Below are positions 16,076 through 25,462 of a stretch of 64,000 nt of DNA, piece after piece. The stretch comes from Kibdelosporangium persicum (lineage in GTDB: Bacteria; Actinomycetota; Actinomycetes; Mycobacteriales; Pseudonocardiaceae): NCBI RefSeq assembly GCF_013280595.1, contig NZ_JAAATY010000039.1, forward strand, positions 21,263-85,262, given 5' to 3'. The notes beneath the pieces are model-generated. The model had not been told where the DNA came from and did no database searches. It saw nothing but the letters and a program-made list of their open reading frames with translations. The stretch's first letter is position 1, and each line of letters starts with the position of its first letter. The translations under genes were made by a program, and so were the position numbers.

Positions 16076-17532
16076 GGGTTCTGCCGGCAGTGGCCGCGGT
16101 TGGCGAGCACGATCGGCAATGCCGTGGCGCGGCTGACGTTCCAGCTCTGCCATGAGTCGTCGTCCTGCATCTGGAAGCCCGCGCCGACCAGGGCACACGC
16201 GCGGTGTTCCGGCGGCAGTGCCGCCAGGACCGGTGCGGCGTCGGCGCCGAGCCGGGACAGGTAGTCCACGTCGATCTTCTGGGTCTCCTGGTAGCGCGCG
16301 ACGTTGTGCTCGGCGATCAGCCGTTCCGGGTTGAGCACGGCGAAGACCAGCAGGCCGCTCAGGGCCGAGCCGACGATCGCGCGCGGCAGCCACCGGGCTT
16401 CCAGCCGCACGCCCGCCACGATGACCATGACGTACACCAACCCCAGCCACAGTTCGAAGGCCTCGACCGACAACCGCAGCACGGTGAAGCCGTACGCCTC
16501 CTGGTAGGTCCACATCCGGCTGAGCGCCGACGCGACGATCACCAACACCAGCAGGGACAACGCGCCCAGCAGGCCGCGCAACCACGCCCGGTCGACGGAA
16601 GTCCTCCTCGGCGCCCAGCGAACCACGGCGGCCACGACGACAAGCGTCAGCAGGGTCACGGCAAGCAGTTGCCAGAAACCGCTGCGGGCGTACTCGGCGA
16701 ATTCCACTTCCGCGGTGTTCAGCACGTACTCGACGCCACCGAACAGCGCCGTGAACTGGACGGCCGCGAACGCCGCGAACAACAGCACCAGGATGCCCAC
16801 CGGCAACGCCCATTCCATGACCGACAGCCGGGATGGCGGGCGCTCGTCGTCCGGCAACTCGGGCGGTGCGGTGATCACCAGGCTCACCCCGGCCGTGCCC
16901 ACCGCGACGACGGTGAACAGCACGATCCAGCGGATCGCGCTGTCTTCGTCCATCGTGGGCACGATGTTCTCCAGCAAGCGCGCGAACGCCGCGTCCGCGC
17001 CGGCGAGCAGCGGCACGAACACGGCCAGCAGCACCAGGCTGACCAGAATCGACTTGACCAGCCGCACGGTCTTCTTGGTCGTCCTGCCGCTCAACGCACT
17101 CAGCCCGCGAATCACCCACGGCAGCGCGAGCACGCTGCCGAGCGCGACCGACACCGAGCCCAGGAGCATGCCCCAGAGCGACCGGCCGCCCGCGACCGCG
17201 AGGGACGCCGCGGCCAACGCGCCGAGCATGCACATGTACGACAGCCAGTCCGCGTCCCGGAACGCCGTCATGGCGACCAGAGCCAGGGCCAGGACACCCC
17301 AGACGACCGTCCACAGTCTGAGCCTGCCCATGACCATCCAGGCCGATCCGGCGCAGACCAGCGCCACGACCAGGTAGCCGATGCCCGACGGGGTGTCGGG
17401 TAACGCGATCGCGCCCGCGGCACCGGCGATCCCGATCGCCAGCAGGGTCCTGGGCGGCGCGGGCTCGGCGGGCTTCTCCCACCGCATGATCGTGCTGTAC
17501 GTGGCAGGCGCAATAACTGAAGGCGAATTCAT
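16072..17532 (-). CDS. DUF4173-type polytopic membrane protein
   Basis: 486 aa with about 11-12 hydrophobic segments, starting at ATG 17532 behind GGAGAAG. The middle has GADAAFARLLENIVP and a long loop before VEYVLNTAEVEFAEYARSGFW, then MWTYQEAYGFTVLRL, features I associate with the DUF4173/DUF4153 family found near two-component systems in actinomycetes. The C-terminal ~100 residues look soluble (DVDYLSRLGADAAPVLAAL). Function unknown. It converges on the FadR-type gene with a 4-nt overlap. Confidence 0.78.
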   Translation of the reverse strand: MNSPSVIAPATYSTIMRWEKPAEPAPPRTLLAIGIAGAAGAIALPDTPSGIGYLVVALVCAGSAWMVMGRLRLWTVVWGVLALALVAMTAFRDADWLSYMCMLGALAAASLAVAGGRSLWGMLLGSVSVALGSVLALPWVIRGLSALSGRTTKKTVRLVKSILVSLVLLAVFVPLLAGADAAFARLLENIVPTMDEDSAIRWIVLFTVVAVGTAGVSLVITAPPELPDDERPPSRLSVMEWALPVGILVLLFAAFAAVQFTALFGGVEYVLNTAEVEFAEYARSGFWQLLAVTLLTLVVVAAVVRWAPRRTSVDRAWLRGLLGALSLLVLVIVASALSRMWTYQEAYGFTVLRLSVEAFELWLGLVYVMVIVAGVRLEARWLPRAIVGSALSGLLVFAVLNPERLIAEHNVARYQETQKIDVDYLSRLGADAAPVLAALPPEHRACALVGAGFQMQDDDSWQSWNVSRATALPIVLANRGHCRQNP

Positions 17533-17550
17533 TAACTTCTCCAGGTAGAG

Positions 17551-17598
17551 CCTCGTGAGTGTTTGTCCGTGTTCTAACCCTGATAACCACTCACGAGG
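17551..17598. repeat. 48-bp palindromic intergenic repeat, copy 1
   Basis: Outer arms CCTCGTGAGTG (17551-17561) and CACTCACGAGG (17588-17598) are exact reverse complements. The inner part, on the minus strand, contains TTATCAGGGTTAGAACA. Its reverse complement matches the copy at 30826-30873 at ~43 of 48 positions. It overlaps the last codons of the histidine kinase at 17591 and supplies that gene's TGA. It may act as a terminator/mRNA-end stem or be a REP/MITE-like mobile palindrome. Confidence 0.7.
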
Positions 17599-18571
17599 GC
17601 TGAGCAGGCAGAACGATGCGGATGCCGGCGGGTTCGACGACGGAGATCTCGCCGCCGTGCAGGTCGATCACCCAGCGGGCGATGGCCAGCCCGAGGCCGG
17701 TGCCACCGCCCGCCCGTTCGCCTCGGGTGAACCGTTCGAACACGCGCTCACGGTCCGCGGGCGCGATGCCCGGGCCCTGGTCACGGACCTCGATGACCAC
17801 ACCGCCGTCACCGACCGGACGGGACACCACGACGACTTCGCCACCCCGCGGCCCGTGCCGGACGGCGTTGTCCAGAAGGTTCCAGATCACCTGGTGCAGC
17901 CGGGCGCGGTCGGCGAAGACCTTGCCGGGCCGCACGTCCAGCACGAACCGGGCCTCCCGGCCGGCCACCTCGACCTCGGCGACGACCTCGTCCAGCATCG
18001 GCGCCAGCTCGAAGTACTCACGGTGCAACGGGCTCACCCCGGCGTCCACACGGGACAGGTCGAGCAGTTCGGAGACCAGCCGTCCCAAGCGTTCCGTCTG
18101 CGACAGCGCGGTACGCAACGTCGCCGGGTCCGGATCGGCGACCCCGTCGACCACGTTCTCCAGCACCGCCCGCAACGCCGAGATCGGCGTACGCAACTCG
18201 TGCGACACGTTCGCGATGAGCTCACGGCGTTGCTGATCGGCCGTGGCCAGGTCGGCGGCCATGGTGTTGAACGCACGCGCCAGCTCACCGACCTCGTCAC
18301 GTGACGTCGCCCTGACTCGACGGGTGTAGTCACCTCGGGCCATCGAGCGGGCCGCGGCCGTCATCTCGCGCAACGGCCGTGTCATGCCGTGCGCCAGGAT
18401 CTGCGAGGTGATCACGCCGATGGAGATCGCGATGAGCGAGGTGTACGTCGGCAGCCAGCCCAGCCTGATCCAGAAGTACGTCAACGCGGTCGCCCCCGCG
18501 CCCGCGACCAGCAGGCCGATCTTCAGCTTGATCGACCGGATCGGGTCGAGCGGTCTGGGCAGGCTTCTCAT
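17591..18571 (-). CDS. Two-component sensor histidine kinase (HAMP/HisKA type)
   Basis: 326 aa. Two N-terminal membrane segments, a HAMP region (MTRPLREMTAAARSMARGDY), the HisKA phosphoacceptor box LIANVSHELRTPISALRA, and HATPase motifs: N-box WNLLDNAVRHGP, EVRDQGPGIA, FERFTRGE and GGTGLGLAIARWV. Its ATG overlaps the stop of the OmpR-type regulator gene. The final Ser codon and the stop lie inside the palindromic repeat 17551-17598, so the C-terminus has been shaped by that element. Confidence 0.92.
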   Translation of the reverse strand: MRSLPRPLDPIRSIKLKIGLLVAGAGATALTYFWIRLGWLPTYTSLIAISIGVITSQILAHGMTRPLREMTAAARSMARGDYTRRVRATSRDEVGELARAFNTMAADLATADQQRRELIANVSHELRTPISALRAVLENVVDGVADPDPATLRTALSQTERLGRLVSELLDLSRVDAGVSPLHREYFELAPMLDEVVAEVEVAGREARFVLDVRPGKVFADRARLHQVIWNLLDNAVRHGPRGGEVVVVSRPVGDGGVVIEVRDQGPGIAPADRERVFERFTRGERAGGGTGLGLAIARWVIDLHGGEISVVEPAGIRIVLPAQPS

Positions 18572-19266
18572 TTGGGCACCTCAAGGGCGTAACCGACACC
18601 GTGCACGGTCCGGATCAGGTCCGCGCCGAGTTTGCGGCGCAGCGCCTTGATGTGGCTGTCGACGGTCCGCGTGGCCGCCGGATCCGTCCACCCCCACACC
18701 TCGCTGAGCAAACGTTCGCGCGGCACGACCGCCCGCGGCCGGCCCGCCAGGTGTGCGAGCAGTTCGAACTCGGTCGGCGTCAGGTGCGCGGGCTCCCCGG
18801 CCCGCTGCACCCGCCGTTCCACCGGGTCGATCTCCAGGTCGCCGAGCACGATGGTGGACTCGGCCCGGTTGCCCTCGTGAACGACGACACTGCGTTCCAC
18901 GCGCCGTAACAGCGCGTGCACGCGAGCCGCGAGCTCCCGGATCGAGAACGGCTTGGTCATGTAGTCGTCGGCGCCGACGGCGAGACCGACCAGCAAGTCG
19001 GTCTCGTCGTCTCGCGCCGTCAGCATCAGCACAGGCACAGGGCGGTGCGCCTGCACCCGACGGCACACCTCCAGGCCGTCGAAGCCCGGAAGCATCAGGT
19101 CCAGCACGATCAGGTCCGGTACGACCTGCTCGGCCTTCGCGACCGCGGCAGGCCCGTCGTGCGCCAGTTCGACCTCGAACCCCTCGGCGCGCAGCCGCGC
19201 CGCTATCGACTCGGCGATGGTCAGCTCGTCCTCGACGACCAAGATCCGCCGTTGCCCCTCCCGCAT
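18568..19266 (-). CDS. Two-component response regulator, OmpR/PhoB family
   Basis: 232 aa. Receiver: ILVVEDELT, phospho-Asp in DLIVLDLMLPGFDG, LMLTARDDE and YMTKPFS. The C-terminal winged-helix DNA-binding domain has LTPTEFELLAHLAGRPRAVV and TVDSHIKALRRKLG ending VHGVGYALEVP. It is the first gene of a regulator-kinase pair, and the kinase ATG overlaps its stop. Stimulus and targets are unknown. Confidence 0.93.
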   Translation of the reverse strand: MREGQRRILVVEDELTIAESIAARLRAEGFEVELAHDGPAAVAKAEQVVPDLIVLDLMLPGFDGLEVCRRVQAHRPVPVLMLTARDDETDLLVGLAVGADDYMTKPFSIRELAARVHALLRRVERSVVVHEGNRAESTIVLGDLEIDPVERRVQRAGEPAHLTPTEFELLAHLAGRPRAVVPRERLLSEVWGWTDPAATRTVDSHIKALRRKLGADLIRTVHGVGYALEVPK

Positions 19267-19424
19267 GTCCCCGACCCTATGCGGACGGTATGGAGACGAC
19301 CCGGGCGAGATGTGAAGGTCCTGTGGACATCGCGCCGCTGTCGGTTTCCTGTCGATCGGCCCACATCGGCGGGGACTGCGAAAGGATCGCCCCCGTCAGC
19401 TACTGGAAAACGATGGGAGTGAGC

Positions 19425-20354
19425 ATGTCCCGAAGACTTGGTGTGCTGGCCGCGGTGCTGGTGGGGGCCGCGCTCGTCGCGCCGTCGGCGGCCGCCGAGA
19501 CCGACCGGTCCGGCCGGTTCCCGGCCGAGTTCGCCCTGCCCAACGGCTTCATGCCGGAGGGCATCGCGATCGGCGACGCACCGACGGCGTACTTCGGCTC
19601 ACGGGCGGACGGTTCGCTCTTCCGCGTCGACCTGCGGACCGGGAAGGGTGAGGTGTTCTCCCAGGGCCCTGGCACACCGTCGGTCGGCCTCAAGGTCGAC
19701 GACCGCGGGCGGGTGTTCGTGTCCGGCGGCACCGGCGGTGACGCGCGGGTCGTGGACGCCAGGTCCGGTGCCGTGCTGAAGAGCTACAAGTTCGCCGACA
19801 CCGACACGTTCGTCAACGACGTGGTCGTCACCGACCGGGCGGCCTACTACACCGACTCCCGCAAGGCGGTGCTGTACAAGATCCCGTTCGGGCGGCACGG
19901 CAAGCTGCCGGAGACCCACACGTCGATCCCGCTGAGCGGGGACTTCGTCCTGACGCCCGGCGTGAACAACGCCAACGGCATCGCCGAGACGCCGGACGGC
20001 CGGGCCTTGCTGGTCGTGCAGAGCAACACCGGGTCGCTGTTCCGTGTCGACCCGGCGACCGGCGTGGCCACGAAGGTCGACCTCGGCGGTGAGGTGCTGA
20101 CCAACGGGGACGGCCTGCTCGTCGAGCGCAACACGCTCTACGTGGTGCAGAACAGGCTGAACACGCTCGCGGCGTTCAAGCTCAACTGGCCGGGGACCAA
20201 GGGCAAGCTGGTCACCAAGGTCACCGACCCGCGCTTCGACGTGCCGACCACGGTGGCGTCGTTCGGCAAGCGCCTGTACCTGCCGAACGCGCGCTTCAAC
20301 ACGCCGCCAACCCCGGAGACCCCGTACAACGCGGTCGCCATCCCCAAGCCCTAG
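19425..20354 (+). CDS. Secreted SMP-30/gluconolactonase-like beta-propeller protein
   Basis: 309 aa from ATG 19425, with GGGAG 5 nt upstream; the longer frame to 18753 is a shadow. A Sec signal peptide is clear (MSRRLG, hydrophobic [15 protein letters not shown], then AAA-ET). Repeating blades contain [41 protein letters not shown] and [17 protein letters not shown], typical of SMP-30/NHL-like six-bladed propellers. Enzymatic activity cannot be assigned. Its stop overlaps the convergent ilvD end by 4 nt. Confidence 0.78.
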   Translation: MSRRLGVLAAVLVGAALVAPSAAAETDRSGRFPAEFALPNGFMPEGIAIGDAPTAYFGSRADGSLFRVDLRTGKGEVFSQGPGTPSVGLKVDDRGRVFVSGGTGGDARVVDARSGAVLKSYKFADTDTFVNDVVVTDRAAYYTDSRKAVLYKIPFGRHGKLPETHTSIPLSGDFVLTPGVNNANGIAETPDGRALLVVQSNTGSLFRVDPATGVATKVDLGGEVLTNGDGLLVERNTLYVVQNRLNTLAAFKLNWPGTKGKLVTKVTDPRFDVPTTVASFGKRLYLPNARFNTPPTPETPYNAVAIPKP

Positions 20355-22015
20355 GAGCAGATAGCTCCCTGAGCTGCGGAGCCGACGAGGCGGGCGTACT
20401 TGGCCAGGACACCGGTCCGCCTCGTCGGCTCGGGCGCGGTCCAGCCCTGCTTGCGCCGCTCCAGCTCCTCGGGCGAGATGTCCAGGTCCAGCGTCCGGGC
20501 CGCCATGTCGAGCACGATCCGGTCGCCGTCCTGGACGAACGCGATCGGCCCGCCGTGCGCGGCCTCCGGCGCGACGTGACCGATGCACAGACCGGTCGTG
20601 CCGCCGGAGAACCGGCCGTCGGTCAGCAGCAGCACCTCTTTGCCCAGCCCGGCGCCCTTGATCGCGCCGGTGACCGCGAGCATCTCCCGCATTCCCGGGC
20701 CACCGCGCGGTCCTTCGTACCGGATCACCACCACGTCGTTGGGCCGCAACGTGGTCAGCGCGTCCATCGCGGCCTGCTCGCCGTCGAAGACCCTCGCGGT
20801 TCCTTCGAACCGGGACGAGTCGAAGCCCGCGCTCTTCACCACCGCGCCCTCCGGCGCCAGGCTGCCGTGCAGGATCGTCAGGCCGCCGGTGGGGTGGATC
20901 GGGTTGGTCAGCTTGCGCACCACCTCGCCGTCCAGCTCCGGCGGCGCCAGCTCCTCGAGGTTCTCCCTGAGCGTCCTGCCGGTCACGGTGAGACAGTCGC
21001 CGTTCAGCATTCCCGCGTCCAGCAACGCCTTCATCACCACGGGCACGCCACCGACCCGGTCGACCGCGGTCATCACGTGCCGTCCGAACGGCTTCACGTC
21101 CGCGAGGTGCGGCACCCGGTCACCGATACGGGTGAAGTCCTGCAGCGTCAGCTCGACTTCGGCCTCGTACGCGATCGCCAGCAGGTGCAGTACGGCGTTC
21201 GTCGACCCGCCCAGCGCCATCACGACGGCGATCGCGTTCTCGAACGCCTCCCGCGTCAGGATGTCGCGTGCGGTGATGCCTTTCGCCAGCATCCCGACGA
21301 CCGCTTCGCCGCTGGCCCGGGCGAACGTGTCCCGGCGCCGGTCCACTGACGGCGGGCTCGCCGAACCCGGCAGCGACATCCCCAGTGCCTCGGCCGCGCA
21401 GGCCATCGTGTTGGCCGTGTACATCCCGCCGCAGGCGCCCTCACCCGGGCAGATCGCACGTTCGATCTTGTCGACCTCCTCGCGGGTGATCAGGCCGCGG
21501 GCGCAGGCACCGACCGCCTCGAACGCGTCGATGATCGTGACCTCGCGACCGTCCACAGTGCCCGGCAGAATGGACCCGGCGTAGAGGAACACCGCGGCGA
21601 CGTCCAGGCGCGCGGCGGCCATCAGCATGCCCGGCAGGCTCTTGTCGCACCCGGCCAGCAGGATCGCGCCGTCCAGGCGTTCGGCCTGCATCACCGTCTC
21701 CACGGAGTCCGCGATCACCTCACGTGACACCAGCGAGAAGTGCATGCCTTCGTGGCCCATGGAGATGCCGTCGGACACCGAGATCGTCCCGAACTCCATC
21801 GGGAACCCGCCCGCGGCGTGCACACCCTGCTTGCCGGCCTGCGCCAGGCGTTGCAGCGACAGGTTGCAGGGCGTGATCTCGTTCCACGAGGACGCGACGC
21901 CGATCTGCGGTTTGGCGAAGTCCTCGTCTCCCATTCCGACCGCCCGGAGCATGCCCCGGGCCGCTGCCCGTTCCAACCCGTCGGTGACATCACGGCTACG
22001 CGGCTTGAGGTCCAT
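20351..22015 (-). CDS. ilvD: Dihydroxy-acid dehydratase
   Basis: 554 aa. Iron-sulfur ligands are in [14 protein letters not shown] and [24 protein letters not shown], with substrate/Mg features in [14 protein letters not shown] and [23 protein letters not shown]. It converts dihydroxy-isovalerate and dihydroxy-methylvalerate to the 2-oxo acids of valine/isoleucine (and pantothenate) synthesis. Length is within the short-form family. The gene stands alone here, convergent with the propeller protein. Confidence 0.95.
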   Translation of the reverse strand: MDLKPRSRDVTDGLERAAARGMLRAVGMGDEDFAKPQIGVASSWNEITPCNLSLQRLAQAGKQGVHAAGGFPMEFGTISVSDGISMGHEGMHFSLVSREVIADSVETVMQAERLDGAILLAGCDKSLPGMLMAAARLDVAAVFLYAGSILPGTVDGREVTIIDAFEAVGACARGLITREEVDKIERAICPGEGACGGMYTANTMACAAEALGMSLPGSASPPSVDRRRDTFARASGEAVVGMLAKGITARDILTREAFENAIAVVMALGGSTNAVLHLLAIAYEAEVELTLQDFTRIGDRVPHLADVKPFGRHVMTAVDRVGGVPVVMKALLDAGMLNGDCLTVTGRTLRENLEELAPPELDGEVVRKLTNPIHPTGGLTILHGSLAPEGAVVKSAGFDSSRFEGTARVFDGEQAAMDALTTLRPNDVVVIRYEGPRGGPGMREMLAVTGAIKGAGLGKEVLLLTDGRFSGGTTGLCIGHVAPEAAHGGPIAFVQDGDRIVLDMAARTLDLDISPEELERRKQGWTAPEPTRRTGVLAKYARLVGSAAQGAICS

Positions 22016-22086
22016 GCCGCGACTCTAATGCGGAAAACTCCGCGCGGGAGCGACTGTCGCGGCCGTTCATGGCGTGGGCCTGAGGC

Positions 22087-22593
22087 TCACCAGTGCAGTT
22101 CGTTGCCGTCGGCGTCCGTGCCGCCCTTGGCCAGCAGGAGGATCCCGTCGATCATGCACCAGATCACGCCGGCGCCGATGAACGACAGCAGCAGCTGGGC
22201 GACGGCCATCGAGGTGTGTCCGGTGTAGAACCGGCCGATGCCGAACGGCAGGAAGAACTGCAAGACGCCCGCGACGGCCCGGTTCCGGCCGCCGGCGGGC
22301 ATGACCGCGTTCGACTGCGGCATGGCGGGCGGGTACGTCATCGTCGGCATGACCGGTATGGGTGCCGGGGGAGCGAGGGCCGACGGATGCGGGAAGGGCA
22401 GGTCGGCGAACAGCGGCCGGAGGTCCGCCCGGGTCTCGGCTCCCACAGCCTTCGCCACGCGCTCGTCGTACTCCGCCACGGGCAGCCTGCCCTGCGCGAA
22501 GTGCTCGCCGAGCACCTGAAGCGCCTCGTCGCGCTCCTGGGTGCCGATCCGTAGGAGGTCCGGGTCGTTCACGGCTGCCACAGTACTCAACAC
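22087..22593 (-). CDS. DUF1707 and TM2 domain membrane protein
   Basis: 168 aa. An N-terminal DUF1707 segment (RIGTQERDEALQVLGEHFAQGRLPVAEYDERV ... ETRADLRPLFADLP in outline) is followed by a Pro-rich linker and a C-terminal TM2 domain with two membrane helices (AGVLQFFLPFGIGRFYTG and LLSFIGAGVIWCMIDGILLL). The GTG at 22593 is the longest start; GTG 22572 (VNDPDLLRIG) matches the usual DUF1707 N-terminus better. Function unknown; probably an envelope protein. Confidence 0.8.
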   Translation of the reverse strand: MLSTVAAVNDPDLLRIGTQERDEALQVLGEHFAQGRLPVAEYDERVAKAVGAETRADLRPLFADLPFPHPSALAPPAPIPVMPTMTYPPAMPQSNAVMPAGGRNRAVAGVLQFFLPFGIGRFYTGHTSMAVAQLLLSFIGAGVIWCMIDGILLLAKGGTDADGNELHW

Positions 22594-22611
22594 ACGTAAC
22601 GAAATTGCCTA

Positions 22612-22625
22612 GGTCCAACTGGACC
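22612..22625. promoter_or_regulatory. Short palindrome in the DUF1707/xerD intergenic region
   Basis: GGTCCA-AC-TGGACC is a perfect 6-2-6 inverted repeat between the divergent DUF1707 and xerD genes. It could be a regulator site; nothing else links it to a known family. Confidence 0.3.
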
Positions 22626-22663
22626 GGGGCGGATTCCGTGGTGATCAACTGTATGGTCGGTGC

Positions 22664-23563
22664 ATGTCGGTGGACGGGGTGATCGCCGGATATCTCGATC
22701 ATCTTGCCGTCGAGCGGGGCACGGCACGCAACACGCTCGACAGCTACCGCCGTGACCTCAGCAGGTACGCCGAATACCTGGGCACGACGGATTTTCGTGG
22801 GATCACCGAACAGACCGTCTCCGAGTTCCTCGCGGTCCTGCGTGAAGGCGACGACGACCACCCGCCGCTGGCGGCGTCCTCAGCGGCACGTGCCCTCGTC
22901 GCGGTACGAGGCCTGCACAAGTTCGCGCTCCGGGAAGGCCTGGTCGACACCGACCCGGCGCGTGACGTGAAACCGCCGCAGACCCCACGGCGCCTGCCGA
23001 AGGCCTTGCCCCTCGACGACGTGCTCAAGCTCCTCGACATCCCCGGCGACGGCGCGGCTCAACTGCGCGATCGCGCGCTGCTGGAATTGCTGTACTCGAC
23101 CGGCGCCCGGATTTCCGAGGCCGTCGGCCTCGACATCGACGACATTGACACGATCGAGCGAACCGCCTTGCTCGACGGCAAGGGAGGAAAACAACGACTC
23201 GTGCCGATCGGCCGTCCGGCGCTCGCCGCGCTTGACGCATATCTCGTACGAGCGCGACCGGCGTTGGCCAAGCGCGGCACGCCCGCGGTCTTCCTCAATC
23301 AACGAGGTGGACGGCTTTCGCGGCAGAGCGCGTGGCAGGTGTTGAAGGACGCCGCGGAGCGAACCGGCATCACGGCGAAAGTTTCCCCGCACACACTTCG
23401 TCACTCTTTTGCCACACATCTCCTCGAAGGTGGCGCCGACGTTCGGGTGGTTCAGGAACTTCTCGGCCATGCGTCCGTAACCACAACGCAGATCTACACG
23501 CTAGTAACGGTGAACACGCTCCGCGAGGTGTACGCGACCGCCCACCCTCGCGCGAACGGATAA
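22664..23563 (+). CDS. xerD: Tyrosine recombinase XerD
   Basis: 299 aa. The active-site set is complete: R149 (TGARISE), K176, H243 and R246 ([11 protein letters not shown]), H269 (LLGHAS) and nucleophile Y278 (TTQIYT). An N-terminal SAM-like core-binding domain is present (residues ~1-95). A TATGGT -10 (22652-22657) lies 6 nt before the ATG, suggesting a leaderless mRNA. Position upstream of parA-scpAB-rluB and the 299-residue length fit chromosomal XerD for dimer resolution at dif rather than a mobile-element integrase. Confidence 0.92.
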   Translation: MSVDGVIAGYLDHLAVERGTARNTLDSYRRDLSRYAEYLGTTDFRGITEQTVSEFLAVLREGDDDHPPLAASSAARALVAVRGLHKFALREGLVDTDPARDVKPPQTPRRLPKALPLDDVLKLLDIPGDGAAQLRDRALLELLYSTGARISEAVGLDIDDIDTIERTALLDGKGGKQRLVPIGRPALAALDAYLVRARPALAKRGTPAVFLNQRGGRLSRQSAWQVLKDAAERTGITAKVSPHTLRHSFATHLLEGGADVRVVQELLGHASVTTTQIYTLVTVNTLREVYATAHPRANG

Positions 23564-23599
23564 TCTGACAAGGCCGGACAAACGGAGGTGTTGCGGACG

Positions 23600-23923
23600 A
23601 TGTTTGGGGTAGACGAGCCTGTCCATGAGCGGCTCACCCTGACCGACGTGCTGCACGCGCTCAGCGACCCAACCCGACTCGCCGTCGTCGCGCAGCTGGA
23701 CCGTGTTGGCGAGCTGTCATGCGGCTGCCTCGACGTGACCGTCGCCAAGTCCACGCTGTCCCAGCACCTGCGTGTCCTGCGAGAAGCGGGCGTCACGCAC
23801 ACCAGACCCGACGGCAACCAACGCTGGTTGTCGGTACGGCGTGAGGCACTGGACAACCAGTTCCCAGGCCTCCTGGATTCCGTTCTGGCGGCACACGCAC
23901 GCGCGTCGGCATTCGTTTCCTGA
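23600..23923 (+). CDS. ArsR family winged-helix transcriptional regulator
   Basis: 107 aa from ATG 23600, with GGAGG 11 nt upstream. Sequence VLHALSDPTRLAVVAQLDRVGELSCGCLD followed by the recognition helix KSTLSQHLRVLREAGV (given in parts) is the ArsR fold. The Cys pair in CGCLD sits where some ArsR proteins bind metal, but no full alpha-3 CxCxxC site is seen. It lies between xerD and parA. No target operon is evident. Confidence 0.85.
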   Translation: MFGVDEPVHERLTLTDVLHALSDPTRLAVVAQLDRVGELSCGCLDVTVAKSTLSQHLRVLREAGVTHTRPDGNQRWLSVRREALDNQFPGLLDSVLAAHARASAFVS

Positions 23924-23957
23924 ACCGGCCGATACGGCACCTTACCGGCGAGGCGCG

Positions 23958-23986
23958 TTGCCACGTGGGTTGGTCACGCTTAGTCT
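23958..23986 (+). promoter_or_regulatory. Putative promoter of the parA-scpA-scpB-rluB operon
   Basis: TTGCCA (23958-23963), a 17-bp spacer and TAGTCT (23981-23986) make a good vegetative-type promoter upstream of AAGGAG and the parA ATG (24021). Confidence 0.5.
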
Positions 23987-24020
23987 GCGCCCAGGCCGGA
24001 CGACAAGGAGCTAGGTCGGC

Positions 24021-25148
24021 ATGTCGACATTCGAGTCAGCGGCGCAGCCTTACGGCGTGCCGGGGCACGCCTCGGCACCGCCTTACCCAACCGCGTCCGC
24101 ACCAGCGCCTTATCCCGCTCCACCGCCGTCCCCACCGCCATCGCCGCCACCGTCATCACCCCCGCCACCGTCATCACCGCCATCGCCACCGCCGTATCAA
24201 CCGCAGGAGCGCCCGCCCGTCACCACGGTGCCGGTGCGTCCCGTAGAGGATCCCTTGAGTCTCCCCGCCAAGCCGGCGACTGATGCCGAAGAAGACGACC
24301 CGTCAGCCGGTCCGGACGGATCGATCGGACCGACCGGGCGCCCGAAGCGGCACATCCCCGAGCCGGCCATGCTGGAGAAGCACGGCCCGGCGAAGGTGCT
24401 GGCGATCTGCAACCAGAAGGGCGGCGTCGGCAAGACCACGTCGGCGATCAACCTCGGCGCGGCGCTGACCGAGTTCGGCAGGCGCGTGCTGCTGGTGGAC
24501 TTCGACCCGCAGGGCGCGCTGTCGGTCGGCCTGGGCATCCCGGCGCACCAGCTGGACCAGACGATCTACAACGTGCTGATCGAACGCGGGCCCAACCTCG
24601 ACGACGTGGTCATCCGCACCACGGTCGAGGACATGGACCTGCTGCCGAGCAACATCGACCTGTCCGCGGCCGAGGTGCAACTGGTCGCGGAGGTCGGTCG
24701 TGAGCACGCGCTGCTGCGCACCCTGCGGCCCGTGATCGACAAGTACGACTACATCCTGGTGGACTGCCAGCCGTCACTCGGGCTGCTGACGGTGAACGCG
24801 CTGGCGGCGGCCGACGGCGTGCTGATCCCGCTCGAATGCGAGTATTTCAGCATGCGGGGTGCCGCGCTGCTGATGGACACGATTCAGAAGGTCCAGGAGA
24901 GGTTGAACCCGAGACTGGAGATCACCGGCATTCTCGCGACCATGTTCGACCCCCGTACCCTGCACTCACGCGAGGTGATGGCCCGCGTCGTGGAGAGGTT
25001 CGGGGATATCGTGTTCGACACCGTGATCAACAGGACCGTGCGCTTCCCGGAGACGACCGTCGCCGGTGAGCCGATCACGCGCTGGGCGCCGCGATCGGCC
25101 GGGGCGAAGGCCTACCGCGCGCTGGCTCGCGAGGTGATCGCCAGGTGA
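24021..25148 (+). CDS. ParA family ATPase
   Basis: 375 aa. The first ~115 residues are a Pro/Ser-rich disordered extension (long runs of PPSPPP), then a deviant Walker A ATPase: CNQKGGVGKTTSAINLG, VDFDPQGALSVGLG and ILVDCQPSLGLLTVNAL. It is not next to parB or oriC genes but starts the parA-scpA-scpB-rluB cluster conserved in actinobacteria, so it is the segregation/condensation-associated paralogue rather than the oriC ParA. Start ATG with AAGGAG upstream. Confidence 0.88.
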   Translation: MSTFESAAQPYGVPGHASAPPYPTASAPAPYPAPPPSPPPSPPPSSPPPPSSPPSPPPYQPQERPPVTTVPVRPVEDPLSLPAKPATDAEEDDPSAGPDGSIGPTGRPKRHIPEPAMLEKHGPAKVLAICNQKGGVGKTTSAINLGAALTEFGRRVLLVDFDPQGALSVGLGIPAHQLDQTIYNVLIERGPNLDDVVIRTTVEDMDLLPSNIDLSAAEVQLVAEVGREHALLRTLRPVIDKYDYILVDCQPSLGLLTVNALAAADGVLIPLECEYFSMRGAALLMDTIQKVQERLNPRLEITGILATMFDPRTLHSREVMARVVERFGDIVFDTVINRTVRFPETTVAGEPITRWAPRSAGAKAYRALAREVIAR

Positions 25149-25462
25149 CCCGCCGCGCCCCTTTGCCGGGTGCGGCCGAGCTCTTCCGTCCGACAACTCC
25201 ACCAAAGCCGGAGACCCGGCCAAACGTGGTCCGGGGTGGCTCGCCGCGCCAGAAACACGACACCAAGATCACGGTGTACGTGTCCGACGAGGAACTGCTC
25301 GCCCTCGAACACGCCCGGCTGGCGTTGCGCGCCAAACACGGGCTCGCGGTCGACCGTGGCCGCGTCGTGCGTGAGGCGATCGCCGTGTTGCTGGCCGATC
25401 TCGACGAGTACGGCGAAGAGTCGCTGCTGGTGCGCAGGCTCCGCCAGGAAAACGGGCAGTGA
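25145..25462 (+). CDS. Small ribbon-helix-helix-like protein in the parA-scp operon
   Basis: 105 aa, GTG start overlapping the parA stop. After a basic N-terminus, KHDTKITVYVSDEELLALEHARLALR then GRVVREAIAVLLADLD resembles a beta-strand plus two helices of RHH DNA-binding proteins (quoted in part). Located between parA and scpA with 4-nt overlaps on both sides, it could be the DNA-binding partner of this ParA. That role is inferred only from order and fold. Confidence 0.72.
   Translation: MTRRAPLPGAAELFRPTTPPKPETRPNVVRGGSPRQKHDTKITVYVSDEELLALEHARLALRAKHGLAVDRGRVVREAIAVLLADLDEYGEESLLVRRLRQENGQ

Noticed and set aside
15560-17590. 676-codon minus-strand frame
   Set aside because: Out-of-frame shadow of the DUF4173 and FadR genes; no recognisable motif and no plausible start.
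24110-24200. Short tandem repeats that could suggest a CRISPR or minisatellite
   Set aside because: They lie in frame within parA and encode its Pro/Ser-rich N-terminus; no unique spacers. No CRISPR array was seen anywhere in the window.
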